Shown here piece after piece: positions 1-11,179 of a stretch of DNA of 64,000 nucleotides (position 1 is its first letter; each line of letters begins with the position of its first letter). Made by a program: the position numbers and the translations under genes. The notes beneath the pieces were generated by a model. That model saw only the letters and a list, made by a program, of their open reading frames with translations. It searched no databases and was not told the origin of the DNA. The stretch comes from Siphonodentalium dalli (lineage: Eukaryota; Mollusca; Scaphopoda; Gadilida; Siphonodentaliidae), in the NCBI GenBank assembly GCA_032622095.1, contig CP136061.1, positions 252,353,582 to 252,417,581 of the forward strand. The letters are read 5' to 3'.

Positions 1-1530
1 CGAATGATCCCAAAATGACTCGTTCCCATTTACATTCCAATTTCAACAGCCATGAAAATTTTTATGATGATCAGACTAAAGGTACGACCTGTAGCCCGTG
101 CTAAAGGATTTAGTCATACAAAGAGTAAAATCCAAGATGGCTGCTGGCGGCCATGTTTTTCGGCCGAATGACCCCAAAATGACTCGTTCCCATCTACATG
201 TCATTATTAACATTCATGACAAATTTTATGATGATCAGACTAAAGATACAACCTGTAGCCCGTGCTAAAGGATTTAGTCATACAAAGAGTGAAATCCAAG
301 ATGGCTGCAGGCGGCCATGTTTTTCGGCCAAATGACCCCAAAAGTACTCGTTCCCATCTACATGTCAATATTAACATCCATGACAAATTTTATGATGATC
401 AGACTAAATGTACGACCTGTAGCTTGTGCTAAAGGATTTAGTCATACAAAGAGTAAAATCCAAGATGGCTGCTGGCGACCATGTTTTTTGGCCGAATGAC
501 CCCAAAATTACTCGTTCCCATCTACATGTCAATATTATCATCCATGACAAATTTCATGATGATCAGACAAACAGTACGACCTGTGGCCCGTGCTAATGGA
601 TTAAATTTTTAAATCCAAGATGGCCACTGGCAGCCATGTTTTTTGTCCGAATGACCCCAAAATGACTCGTTCCCATCTACATTCCAATATCAACAGCCAT
701 GACAAATTTTATGATGATCAGACTAAAGGTACGACCTGTAGCCCGTGCTAAAGGATTTAGTCATACAAAGAGTAAAATCCAAGATGGCTGCTGGCGGCCA
801 TGTTTTTTGGCCGAATGACCCCAAAATGACTCGTTCCCATCTACATGTGATTATTAACATTATTGACAAATTTTATGATGATCAGACTAAAAGTAGGACC
901 TGTAGCCCGTGCTAAAGGATTTAGTCATACAAAGAGTAAAATCCAAGACGGCTGCTGGCGGCCATGTTTTTGGGCCGAATGACCCCAAAATAACTCGTTC
1001 CCATCTACATGTCAATATTAACATCCATGACAAATTTCATGATGATCAGACGAACAGTGCGACCTGTGGCCCGTGCTAATGGATTGAATTTTGAAAACAA
1101 AGATGGCCACTGGCGGCCATGTTTTTTGTCCGAATGACCCCAAAATGACTCGTTCCCATCTACATTCCAATTTCAACAGCCATGACAAATTTCAGATTAT
1201 CAGACTAAAGGTACGACCTGTAGCCCGTGCTAAAGGATTTAGTCATACAAAGAGTAAAATCCAAGATGGCTGCTGGCGGCCATGTTTTTTGCCAGAATAA
1301 CCCCAAAATGACTCATTCCCATCTACATGTCAATATTAACATCCATGACAAATTTCAAGACGATCAGACGAACAGTACGGCCTGTAGCCCGTGCTAATGG
1401 ATTGAATTTTGAAATCTAAGATGGCCGCTGGCGGCCATGTTTTTTTCCCGAATGACCCCAAAATGAATCATTCCGGTACAAATGTTGATGTCAACAGCTA
1501 TGACAAATTTCATAATGATCCGATCAAAGG
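1..1530. repeat. Tandem ~164-bp repeat array, block 1
   Basis: About nine diverged head-to-tail units of 157-165 bp. Each carries the phrases AAGATGGCTGCTGGCGGCCA, CTCGTTCCCATCTACATGTC and GTACGACCTGTAGCCCGTGC. The phrase GGCGGCCATGTTTTT recurs near 146, 311, 475, 632, 792, 957, 1113, 1276 and 1432. The small open frames inside repeat in step with the units and differ by indels, so I do not call them genes. Some unit types alternate (ATTCCAAT versus GTCAATATT), suggesting a higher-order pattern. Confidence 0.9.
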
Positions 1531-1646
1531 TACGACCTGTAGCCTCTATTGTTGACGCCTTACGTACACACGCGCACACGCACACACGGACGACGGACGA
1601 CAAAGCCATGGCAATAGCTCAAACTTTACAAAGTAAAGTTGAGCTA

Positions 1647-1806
1647 ATAAGGATTAACTGTCATGTGGACTGTTTTTATGGAGATGTAACCGTGAGGTAA
1701 GTGGTCATAACTTGTATGTAAAACCTTCGGGTTTTACACAAGTTATGACCACTTACCTCACGGTTACATCTCCATAAAAACAGTCCACATGACAGTTAAT
1801 CCTTAT
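1647..1806. repeat. Long hairpin (inverted repeat), copy 1
   Basis: An almost perfect inverted repeat with arms of about 75 bp. The left arm begins ATAAGGATTAACTGTC and the right arm ends GACAGTTAATCCTTAT; the turn lies around CCTTCGGGTTTTAC. It sits at the boundary between the ~164-bp array and unique sequence. A fold-back element or transposon end is possible, but no target-site duplication is evident. Confidence 0.85.
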
Positions 1807-2832
1807 ATAATACTTAGAATTGGAAGCAACAACAGTAGTAATATGCCAGTAGGCAGTATACATAAGTTTATGTTTGGGTAAGTACATATAGGTAGTTATG
1901 GGCGGACTTGTGAACGAATACAGGCACATGTCCTGCAGAGGCTGTAGTGCGGGGCATCGGTGTATTTATTGTAATGTATTATATCGACGATGGAATGCAT
2001 TAACTTACCCATGTGTTCTAGGCTATTCCACAACAAATTGTTTTAAAGTTTGATGTAGCCACATACATGACGACATGTCCACGGCCCCGCCTTTGATAAC
2101 AATTCATCAAACGGCATTTTTCTTTTATCCCAATTCAAAGACATCACATTAGTGAGGTTAGGGAATTTACGTTTCGGTGAAAAACTCTGTATGCAATCAC
2201 TTAACATATAGCATTAGTCCCACATAACTGCACAAAACAGACACAACCAGTTACAGAATGGTTAGAGCAAGTTGGGGAGCAGCTTGTTGTGTGCTAACTC
2301 ATGAACTATAGCGAGATAAAAGTCATATACCGGTAGAACTAAGTTTAGACACAACAAAAATAGTTGTGTTTCTGATTACCCGACCGACAATATTTCTTGA
2401 CACTGACCCTAAACTTTATTCCAACTATACACAAATATTTTCCCCATACCAAATTAAAAACATAAAAGTGAAACTCAAATACAGCGACGTTTCATACATT
2501 CATGATGAAGTCCCGTGCGACTTATAGTGATACCGCTATCATTTACAATCAATACTGCATTATGACTTTGAATAGTTAAAGATAAAGCCACAGTAATAAA
2601 TCAGTTACGTAGTATGCTGACGTAATTACGCGTTTGATGTTCCCGCACAGTTTGTGGGTGAGATAAACCGATACACGCAAAAATGACTGCCGCTATCAAT
2701 AAGACGCAAAATAACTGCACGTACACAGCGATTGTCTGGCTCAAATTCGTAATATTTCGTTGAAAGTTATAGATAAAAGTTCAATTTTATTGACCATTTA
2801 GTTGGGAGAATGAAGTTTCCCCCCGTGTTTTT
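1807..2832. other. Non-coding part of the duplicated unit
   Basis: About 1 kb of AT-rich sequence following the hairpin, repeated at about 5270-6297. I see no open frame longer than about 60 codons and no recognised motif. It shares short phrases (CCGAAACGTAAATT, CTTAACATATAGCA) with the inverse strand inside the hAT-like element near 16.7-16.8 kb, which suggests derivation from the same repeat family. Confidence 0.5.
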
Positions 2833-5000
2833 AAAATACCAAGATGGCCACTGGCGGCCATGTTTTTTGTCCGAATGACCCCGAAATCAGACTAAAGGTA
2901 CGACCTGTAGCCCGTGCTAAAGGATTTAGTCATACAAAGAGTAAAATCCAAGTTGGCTGCTGGCGACCATGTTTTTTGGCCGATTGACCCCAAAATTACT
3001 CGTTCCCATCTACATGTCATTGTTAACATTCATGACAAATTTTATGATGATGAGACTAAAGGTACAACCTGTAGCCCGTGCTAAAGGATTTAGTCATACA
3101 AAGAGTAATATCCAAGATGGCTGCTGGCGACCATGTTTTTTGGCCGATTGACCCCAAAATTACTCGTTCCCATCTACATGTCATTGTTAAGAACCATGAC
3201 AAATTTTATGATGATCAGACTAAAGGTAGGACCTGTAGCCCGTGCTAAAGAATTTAGTCATACAAAGAGTAAAATCCAAGATGGCTGCTGGCGGCCATGT
3301 TTTTGGCCAAATGACCCCAAAATTACTCGTTCCCATCTACATGTCAATATTAACATCCATGACAAATTTCATGATGATCAGACGAACAGAACGACCTGTG
3401 GCCCGTGCTAATGGATTAAATTTTGAAATCCAAGATGGCTGCTAGCGGCCATTTTTTTTGTCCGAATGACCCCAAAATGACTCGTTCCCATCTACATGTC
3501 ATTATTAACATTCATGACAAATTTTATGATGATCAGACTAAAGATACAACCTGTAGCCCGTGCTAAAGGATTTAGTCATACAAAGAGTGAAATCCAAGAT
3601 GGCTGCAGGCGGCCATGTTTTTCGGCCAAATGACCCCAAAAGTACTCGTTCCCATCTACATGTCAATATTAACATCCATGACAAATTTTATGATGATCAG
3701 ACTAAATGTACGACCTGTAGCCTGTGCTAAAGGATTTAGTCATATAAAGAGTAAAATCCAAGATGGCTGCTGGCGACCATGTTTTTTGGCCGAATGACCC
3801 CAAAATTACTCGTTCCCATCTACATGTCAATATTATCATCCATGACAAATTTCATGATGATCAGACAAACAGTACGACCTTTGGCCCGTGCTAATGGATT
3901 AAATTTTGAAATCCAAGATGGCCACTGGCGGCCATGTTTTTTGTCCGAATTACCCCAAAATGACTCGTTCCCATCTACATTCCAATATCAACAGCCATGA
4001 CAAATTTTATGATGATCAGACTAAAGGTACGACCTGTAGCCCGTGCTAAAGGATTTAGTCATACAAAGAGTAAAATCCAAGATGGCTGCTGGCGGCCATG
4101 TTTTTTGGCCGAATGACCCCAAAATGACTCGTTCCCATCTACATGTGATTATTAACATTATTGACAAATTTTATGATGATCAGACTAAAAGTAGGACCTG
4201 TAGCCCGTGCTAAAGGATTTAGTCATGCAAAGAGTAAAATCCAAGACGGCTGCTGGCGGCCATGTTTTTTGGCCGAATGACCCCAAAATGACTCGTTCCA
4301 ATCTACATGTCATTGTTAACATCCATGACAAATTTTATGATGATCAGACTAAAGGTACGACCTGTAGCCCGTGCTAAAGAATTTAGTCATACAAAGAGTA
4401 AAATCCAAGATGGCTGCTGGCGGCCATGTTTTTGGGCCGAATGACCCCAAAATAACTCGTTCCCATCTACATGTCAATATTAACATCCATGACAAATTTC
4501 ATGATGATCAGACGAACAGTGCGACCTGTGGCCCGTGCTAATGGATTGAATTTTGAAAACAAAGATGGCCACTGGCGGCCATGTTTTTTGTCCGAATGAC
4601 CCCAAAATGACTCGTTCCCATCTACATTCCAATTTCAACAGCCATGACAAATTTCATGATTATCAGACTAAAGGTACGACCTGTAGCCCGTGCTAAAGGA
4701 TTTAGTCATACAAAGAGTAAAATCCAAGATGGCTGCTGGTGGCCATGTTTTTTGCCCGAATAACCCCAAAATGACTCATTCCCATCTACATGTCAATATT
4801 AACATCCATGACAAATTTCATGACGATCAGACGAACAGTACGGCCTGTAGCCCGTGCTAATGGATTGAATTTTGAAATCTAAGATGGCCGCTGGCGGCCA
4901 TGTTTTTTTCCCGAATGACCCCAAAATGAATCATTCCGGTACAAATGTTGATGTCAACAGCTATGACAAATTTCATAATGATCCGATCAAAGGTACGACC
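2833..5000. repeat. Tandem ~164-bp repeat array, block 2
   Basis: About thirteen units of the same ~164-bp family as at the window start, resuming directly after the first unique segment. The left third (2833-3478) is not part of the clean duplicate. The remainder matches block 1 unit by unit with one extra unit. Confidence 0.88.
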
Positions 5001-5109
5001 TGTAGCCTCTATTGTTGACGCCTTACGTACACACGCGCACACGCACACACGGACGACGGACGACAAAGCCATGGCAATAGCTCAAACTTTACAAAGTAAA
5101 GTTGAGCTA

Positions 5110-5269
5110 ATAAGGATTAACTGTCATGTGGACTGTTTTTATGGAGATGTAACCGTGAGGTAAGTGGTCATAACTTGTATGTAAAACCTTCGGGTTTTAC
5201 ACAAGTTATGACCACTTACCTCACGGTTACATCTCCATAAAAACAGTCCACATGACAGTTAATCCTTAT
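5110..5269. repeat. Long hairpin (inverted repeat), copy 2
   Basis: Second copy of the hairpin at 1647-1806, offset exactly 3463 bp and identical as far as I can read it by eye. Confidence 0.85.
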
Positions 5270-6514
5270 ATAATACTTAGAATTGGAAGCAACAACAGTA
5301 GTAATATGCCAGTAGGCAGTATACATAAGTTTATGTTTGGGTAAGTACATATAGGTAGTTATGGGCGGACTTGTGAACGAATACAGGCACATGTCCTGCA
5401 GAGGCTGTAGTGCGGGGCATCGGTGTATTTATTGTAATGTATTATATCGACGATGGAATGCATTAACTTACCCATGTGTTCTAGGCTATTCCACAACAAA
5501 TTGTTTTAAAGTTTGATGTAGCCACATACATGACGACATGTCCACGGCCCCGCCTTTGATAACAATTCATCAAATGGCATTTTTCTTTTATCCCAATTCA
5601 AAGACATCACATTAGTGAGGTTAGGGAATTTACGTTTCGGTGAAAAACTCTGTATGCAATCACTTAACATATAGCATTAGTCCCACATAACTGCACAAAA
5701 CAGACACAACCAGTTACAGATGGTTAGAGCAAGTTGGGGAGCAGCTTGTTGTGTGCTAACTCATGAACTATAGCGAGATAAAAGTCATATACCGGTAGAA
5801 CTAAGTTTAGACACAACAAAAATAGTTGTGTTTCTCTGATTACCCGACCGACCATATTTCTTGACACTGACCCTAAACTTTATTCCAACTATACACAAAT
5901 ATTTTCCCCATACCAAATTAAAAACATAAAAGTGAAACTCAAATACAGCGAAGTTTCATACATTCATGATGAAGTCCCGTGCGACTTATAGTGATACCGC
6001 TATCATTTACAATCAATACTGCATTATGACTTTGAATAGTTAAAGATAAAGCCACAGTAATAAATCAGTTACGTAGTATGCTGACGTAATTACGCGTTTG
6101 ATGTTCCCGCACAGTTTGTGGGTGAGATAAACCGATACACGCAAAAATGACTGCCGCTATCAATAAGACGCAAAATAACTGCACGTACACGGCGATTGTC
6201 TGGCTCAAATTCGTAATATTTCGTTGAAAGTTATAGATAAAAGTTCAATTTTATTGACCATTTAGTCGAGAGAATGAAGTTTCCCCCCCGTGTTTCACAT
6301 GTCAGTAAATATTTAGTTAAATAATAAAATAACAGTTCCCATTGTAGGTGCACAACCCTAACACTAATCTTAAACCTATTGACCGAAAAATGTAGGAATA
6401 AAAGTTCGAAGTCGAAAAAGGGGAATAACTCCACATAAAAAAGTAGGACAGACATCATAATCGCAGGTTCACAGGTTCCCTTGGTACTAAATATCTGTGC
6501 CAAGATTAAAAAAC

Positions 6515-6604
6515 ATTGTCCTAAAAATGTAGGAATAAAAGCTCGAACAAAATTATGCAATTGTCCTAAAAATGTAGGAATAAAAGCTCGGACAAAATTA
6601 TGCA
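6515..6604. repeat. Two 45-bp direct repeats
   Basis: Two adjacent 45-bp units beginning ATTGTCCTAAAAATGTAGG, differing at one base (GAACAAAA versus GGACAAAA). A third diverged partial copy occurs near 6380-6405. A minus-strand open frame across the region (6231-6605) is only a translation of the repeat. Confidence 0.8.
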
Positions 6605-7611
6605 TGTTGCAAAAAAAATTCTAAGTTGAAAAAGGGGGGATAACTGCACCAAAAAAAGTCCGACAGACGTCATAATCGCAGGTGCACAGGTTCCCATAGT
6701 GGTTGATGTCTGTGCCGTGTTTCACGGAAATTGATCAAAAAACGACTGAGAACAAGACAGTCAAAGACTGTGGGGTCGCTCACCAGACTGCAAAGACTGG
6801 GACTCTTGAGACCATAGCAGTCAGAACTTTTCATAATCACTTTAAAAGAAGTGGATCTAAACAGGATATGTGGCTAGAGAGGCTTCATGTCGATCAGTGA
6901 ATATCTACCTTTAAATTACCAATGGAACACTACAGATCTCAGTCACTAAAGGATCCTCCATACTATATGTAAGCTAAATAGTCCAACCTCTCTTGAGAAG
7001 ACATTTTTAAGTATTACTCTAGAGACATACAGTTATGTCCCTGGTCCCACTCTATTTAATCTGGTGACCCCATCTGAATAAATTTGAATCCCAGACACCA
7101 AAGAACCCTTCATACTAAATATCAGTAAAATAGACCTGATGGTCTGTGTGAAGGAAGCATATTAAGAGGAAAACTGTCCTTTGCTTGACCCCTAGTTGAC
7201 CAGGTGACCCCATTTAAAACCAATGACCACATTTGAAAAAAAATCTGAACTCCGGGTCACCCAAGGACTGTTCATACCAGATATGAACCCATTCAACCTG
7301 ATGGTACAGCAGAAGAAGTAGTTTTTAAGAATTACTATGGAGGGCAAGAGTTATGGCCCTGCCTTCATAACCATTTGATAGAGTGACCTCATTTAAACAA
7401 ATCTGAATGTAAGTCACCTAGGGAACATCCACACCAAATATGAACCCATTCAGTCTAGAGAAGATGCGAGCTCAAAAATTACATTTCATTGAACAAATCT
7501 GTAAATCACCCCCCCCCCCCAAACAGTGGCGACATCCCTGCAATAATATGACATGCATGATTTATTTGAATGCCTATTGGCTCAACAAAATTACCATGAC
7601 CTTGAAAGCCA

Positions 7612-7667
7612 GTGCATTCTCTTTTATATGGGAGGCTTCCCATGGGAGCATATATAAGAGAATGCAC
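7612..7667. repeat. 56-bp imperfect palindrome
   Basis: GTGCATTCTCTTTTATATG pairs with CATATATAAGAGAATGCAC around a short GC-rich turn. The same arm (ATGCATTCTCTTATATA) forms the two perfect palindromes inside the TTAA-flanked element at 15,614-16,013, so both are likely cores of one element family. No terminal repeat or duplication could be assigned here. Confidence 0.65.
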
Positions 7668-8159
7668 AAGCACAGGGTCTTCATTGCACTCACCAGCACA
7701 ACTCTGGTCATGAAATGGTTAATATTAATAGTAAAAATAAACTTTATCTGTCAAACAGGTAATTTGTATCTGAGAAAAACATGGGATAAAATTCCATTCA
7801 TAAAGCCACTATCAGCTACCAGAATGTCTGGGAGACCTGTTGACATGGAGATAATTAATGATGGCACAAACATTTTGCCCAGCAATACCAATGTATTGTG
7901 TTACTCCTACAGCTGTGATCAAAACAAGGATTTACATCCACACCTAAATATATAAACCCATTTGGTCTTTAATATGTATCTGGAGAAGAAAACAATTGAT
8001 GGACGGATAGAGACATAATGACAGATGGATGGATGGGATAACAGTCTGACATCGAGACTGACAAATTCAATCCAATATACCCCCCAAGTTTTCTTTGCAA
8101 AATCAGGGTATAATGAGTTCAACTGGATACTGGTGGTTAAGAACATAATATTCGAAAAG

Positions 8160-8605
8160 CCAAGCCTGAACATAGTGTCTGACATTTGCAGAATGAGGTC
8201 CCCAAAGGGTGAATTTAATGACACAATCCTGCAATGTGGGCTAGCATCACCAAATTCAGCCTCTGGGGACCTCATTCTGTGTAGGCCTCAACTGCTATGG
8301 GAGACATAGCATTAGATTGAAGTTCTCCAGTTAAAGTTGGTGATGTGCACCCATTGGGCACCTCAATTATGCATTTTATATTCACAAATTAGGGGATATA
8401 GAAACTAAACAGAAGGGAAAAAGTAAGTAAAAATGTCAATTTAAGTGCCTATATACTTCCCAGAAGATGAGGCCTAAGCAGAATGAGGACCCTGGCTAGT
8501 GTATTTGGTGATGCTAGACTGCTTTGCAGGGTAGCATAACTAAATTCACCCTCTGGGAACCTCATTCTGCAAATGCCAGACACACTAAATTCAGGTTAGA
8601 GAACA
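8160..8605. mobile_element. Diverged, longer relative of the fold-back element
   Basis: The left end reads AAGCCTGAACATAGTGTCTG followed by CATTTGCAGAATGAGGTCC. The right end is its inverted relative (CCTCATTCTGCAAATGCCAG, then ACACACTAAATTCAGG). Between them lie a second inverted pair of the AGAATGAGGTCCCC motif and about 200 bp of unrelated AT-rich sequence. It resembles the shorter elements at 10,888 and 53,834, but I could not find a matching target-site duplication. No coding sequence. Confidence 0.6.
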
Positions 8606-9654
8606 ATAATTTGTGTTTATTTTATTTTAATAATACACATTGGCATGAGTGCTAGCTAAGCATTAGTTCACACAGGATCTGTCAGCCTGATAAACATCTC
8701 AATTGATGACTGTGTGTGTATTTATATTAACTCTCTCTCTGTCTGTAGCTAATACAATTGACTTAATCTGCTGGTGAGAGAGATCCTGTGAGTTAGGAGA
8801 TGAGATAGGGTGGAATGCTGTTGGTTGGGGGCAGGGTGGGGTTCTGGGTCATGTGGGGGAGGGTGATATTTTTTTTTTGTATGTTAAATTGATCAAGGAG
8901 TTCCTGAATTTTTTTTTTTTTTTTTTTAATTATGGCCCTGGCTCCACCACTATTTGACCCAGTGACCCCATTTGAACAAATCTGAACCCCAGTCATTCAA
9001 TGACCCCCCATACCAAATATAAACTAAATCGGCATAATGGTTCAAGACAAGAAGTCGTTATAAGAATTACCAAGGAGGAATATAGTTATGGCCCTGGTTT
9101 CGCAACTATTTGACACAGTGACCTCATTTGAACAAATCTGAATAAAAGTCACCTAGGGAACATCCACACCAAATATGATCATGCAAAAAATGTATTTTTT
9201 TTGTTTTTAGAGTTATGTCCCTGGCTCTGCCCCTATTTGACCCAGTGACCCAATTTAAACAAATCTGATTCCCAGTCACCCAAGGTCCCTCAGTACCAAA
9301 TATAAGCTAAATCGGCCCAATATTTTTTTAGAAGAAGTCATTGTAAGAATTACTATGAGTTATGGCCCTGGTTTCTCAACTAATTGACCGGGTGACCTCA
9401 TTTGAACAAATCTGAACACCAGTCACCCAAGGACCCTCCATACCAATTATTAGCTAAATCGGCACAATGGTTATGGACAAGAAGTTGTTGTAAGAATTAC
9501 TATGGAGGAATCGAGTTATGGCCCTGGTTTCGCAACTATTTGACCCAGTGACCTCATTTGAACAAATCTGAATGAGAGTCACCAAGGGAACATCCACACC
9601 AAATATGAACCAATTATGTATGATGGTTTCAGAGGAGAAGATGTTTTTAAAAAA

Positions 9655-10345
9655 AGTTGACGGACGGACAGACGGACGGATGGACAGACGGACGGACGAA
9701 CAAATGGGTAGATATGTGGCTCCGACATATGTGGCTAGAAATGGTAATGTGGCTTTAGTTTTTATGTGGCTTCTCAAGTAGCCATAAAATTTTATGTGGC
9801 TATCAAGTAGTAGATAGTGATAAAACTCCAGATTATGGATTCATAACCTGTTGGAATTATAGCAGAAGAAGCTGATTAAAACTCAAAAACTTGCACACAG
9901 CAACTGGGACAGTGGAATAGGAGAAACTGACAGGTCAGTGATTGGGTGGCTAGCCACATAAATGTCAGTCAGTGTCCGACATCTCCTATTGACAGGTCAT
10001 GGATGTCTAAATCAATGGACTTTTTGTTTCCAAATTTTGAGTGACTACAAAATTAAATAAGCTGATTAAGCTAAATAGATCATTTTTAAACATCCAACTG
10101 AAAGCTGTTACGTGGCTAGCCACGCAATGGAAGTTATGCACATAAATATCCATTTTACACAATCTTAGCCACATAAGTAGTCATTAGTAAACACGGACAG
10201 ATGGACGGACGCACGGACGGACGACAGACGAGGAGTGATGACTATAGCTCCACCGGAGACTTCGTCTCAGGTGAGCTAAAAACACCGAACAAATTTGTGT
10301 CCATGGACGGACGGCCGGCTCGACGACGGACGGACAAGCTGATTC
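9655..10345. repeat. GACGGACG microsatellite tails and bivalve-type repeat ends
   Basis: Three GACGGACG/GATGGACG tracts lie near 9659-9705, 10,198-10,235 and 10,300-10,335. The second runs into GATGACTATAGCTCCACCGG and GGTGAGCTAAAAA, an arrangement I associate with dispersed mollusc repeats. The space between them (9780-10,195) repeats the phrase TATGTGGCT and shows no gene. Confidence 0.6.
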
Positions 10346-10887
10346 CAGTATACCCCCCCCCCAACTTTGTTATGGGGGGTATAACTACCGTCTTTATTTC
10401 CGCATGGAACAAAATGTTTCGTCATTGCACTCTATATTAAGTCAATATCAATTCAAATAAAATGCACTTATTCTAAGATAGTTGACAATAAAGGTGACAA
10501 GAGTCAACGGCCTACTGCTTGTACATGTAGTTCGTTTTGACTGTGTAGCCACTCATCGATCCGTAGGTTCTGGTACAAAAAATTTCAGGATCATTTCTCC
10601 ATGGTATAACATTTCTTTTCGGTTCGCATTCCCATTTTTGCAATGACATGCTTCCTCATTTGAGTTTAATTTGGCAACGCAAACACATTCACTGTAAAAT
10701 TCTCGACTAATTCTCAACTAATTCCTTCAGATGCAAAATACGGATTGGGGAACGGACTTTACCGAGCACCGAGAATGCATTTTTTGGAATTTTGATCGGT
10801 GCGGTTTCTCAGTGTTCTCTCAACACCGAAACCTCGGTGTTAAAACAGACACCGCTACAACTCTACATCACATCAAAGGAAATAAAC

Positions 10888-11074
10888 AAGCCTTGAAATA
10901 GTGTCTCTCATTTGCAGAATGAGGTCCCCAGAGGGTGAATTTAGTGATGCTACCCCGCATAGCGGGCTAACACCACCAATGAGGTCCCCAGAGGGTGAAA
11001 TTTGGTGATACATCACTAAATTCACCCTCTGGGGACCTCATTCTGCAAATGACAGACACACTATTTCAAGGCTT
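10888..11074. mobile_element. Fold-back MITE with 10-bp target duplication
   Basis: A 187-bp element with inverted ends beginning AAGCCTTGAAATAGTGT and running through AGAATGAGGTCCCCAGAGGG. It is flanked by GGAAATAAAC (10,878-10,887) and GGAAATAAGC (11,075-11,084), matching at 9 of 10 bases. It is a close relative of the element at 53,834-54,085, which has its own different, perfect 10-bp flank. Non-coding. Ten-base duplications are typical of Mutator-like transposases, so that superfamily is the best inference. Confidence 0.85.
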
Positions 11075-11179
11075 GGAAATAAGCTGACTGAACTTGTTGA
11101 AGTTACAAAAATAATCATTGGTGGTGAGTCAGTCAAATCAGTAGAGCTATAAACTTAAAATGTTTGAAAAGATTAATTA

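Larger units (their letters stand above)
181..6297. repeat. Large direct duplication, ~3.4-kb unit
   Basis: The segment from about 181 to 2832 reappears at about 3479 to 6297. The offset is 3298 bp at the left side and 3463 bp further right, because the second copy has one extra ~165-bp unit (near 4275-4440). The copies are almost identical, with scattered substitutions and one-base indels. The right ends share CCCCCGTGTTT and then diverge, which places the breakpoints near 2832 and 6297. This is a recent segmental duplication or a higher-order repeat. Confidence 0.85.
6900..9650. repeat. Degenerate ~150-190-bp repeats, TTATGGCCCTGG family
   Basis: Diverged head-to-tail blocks, each carrying TTATGGCCCTGG (or TTATGTCCCTGG), CTATTTGACCCAGTGACC, CATTTGAACAAATCTGAA and ACCAAATATAAGCTAAAT. 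The lead phrase is visible near 7033, 7343, 8932, 9085, 9214, 9360 and 9517. The series is interrupted by the hairpin at 7612 and the fold-back element near 8160-8605, and ends in a GACGGACG-rich tail at about 9655. I recognise this style of repeat from bivalve genomes; that is memory, not a search. Confidence 0.75.

Noticed and set aside
317-5163. Many 60-92-codon frames in the first 5 kb
   Set aside because: They repeat in step with the ~164-bp units, occur on both strands and differ by frame-breaking indels; they are translations of satellite sequence.
8712-8930. Poly-T and CT tracts as regulatory sites
   Set aside because: Simple low-complexity sequence within degenerate repeats; nothing indicates function.
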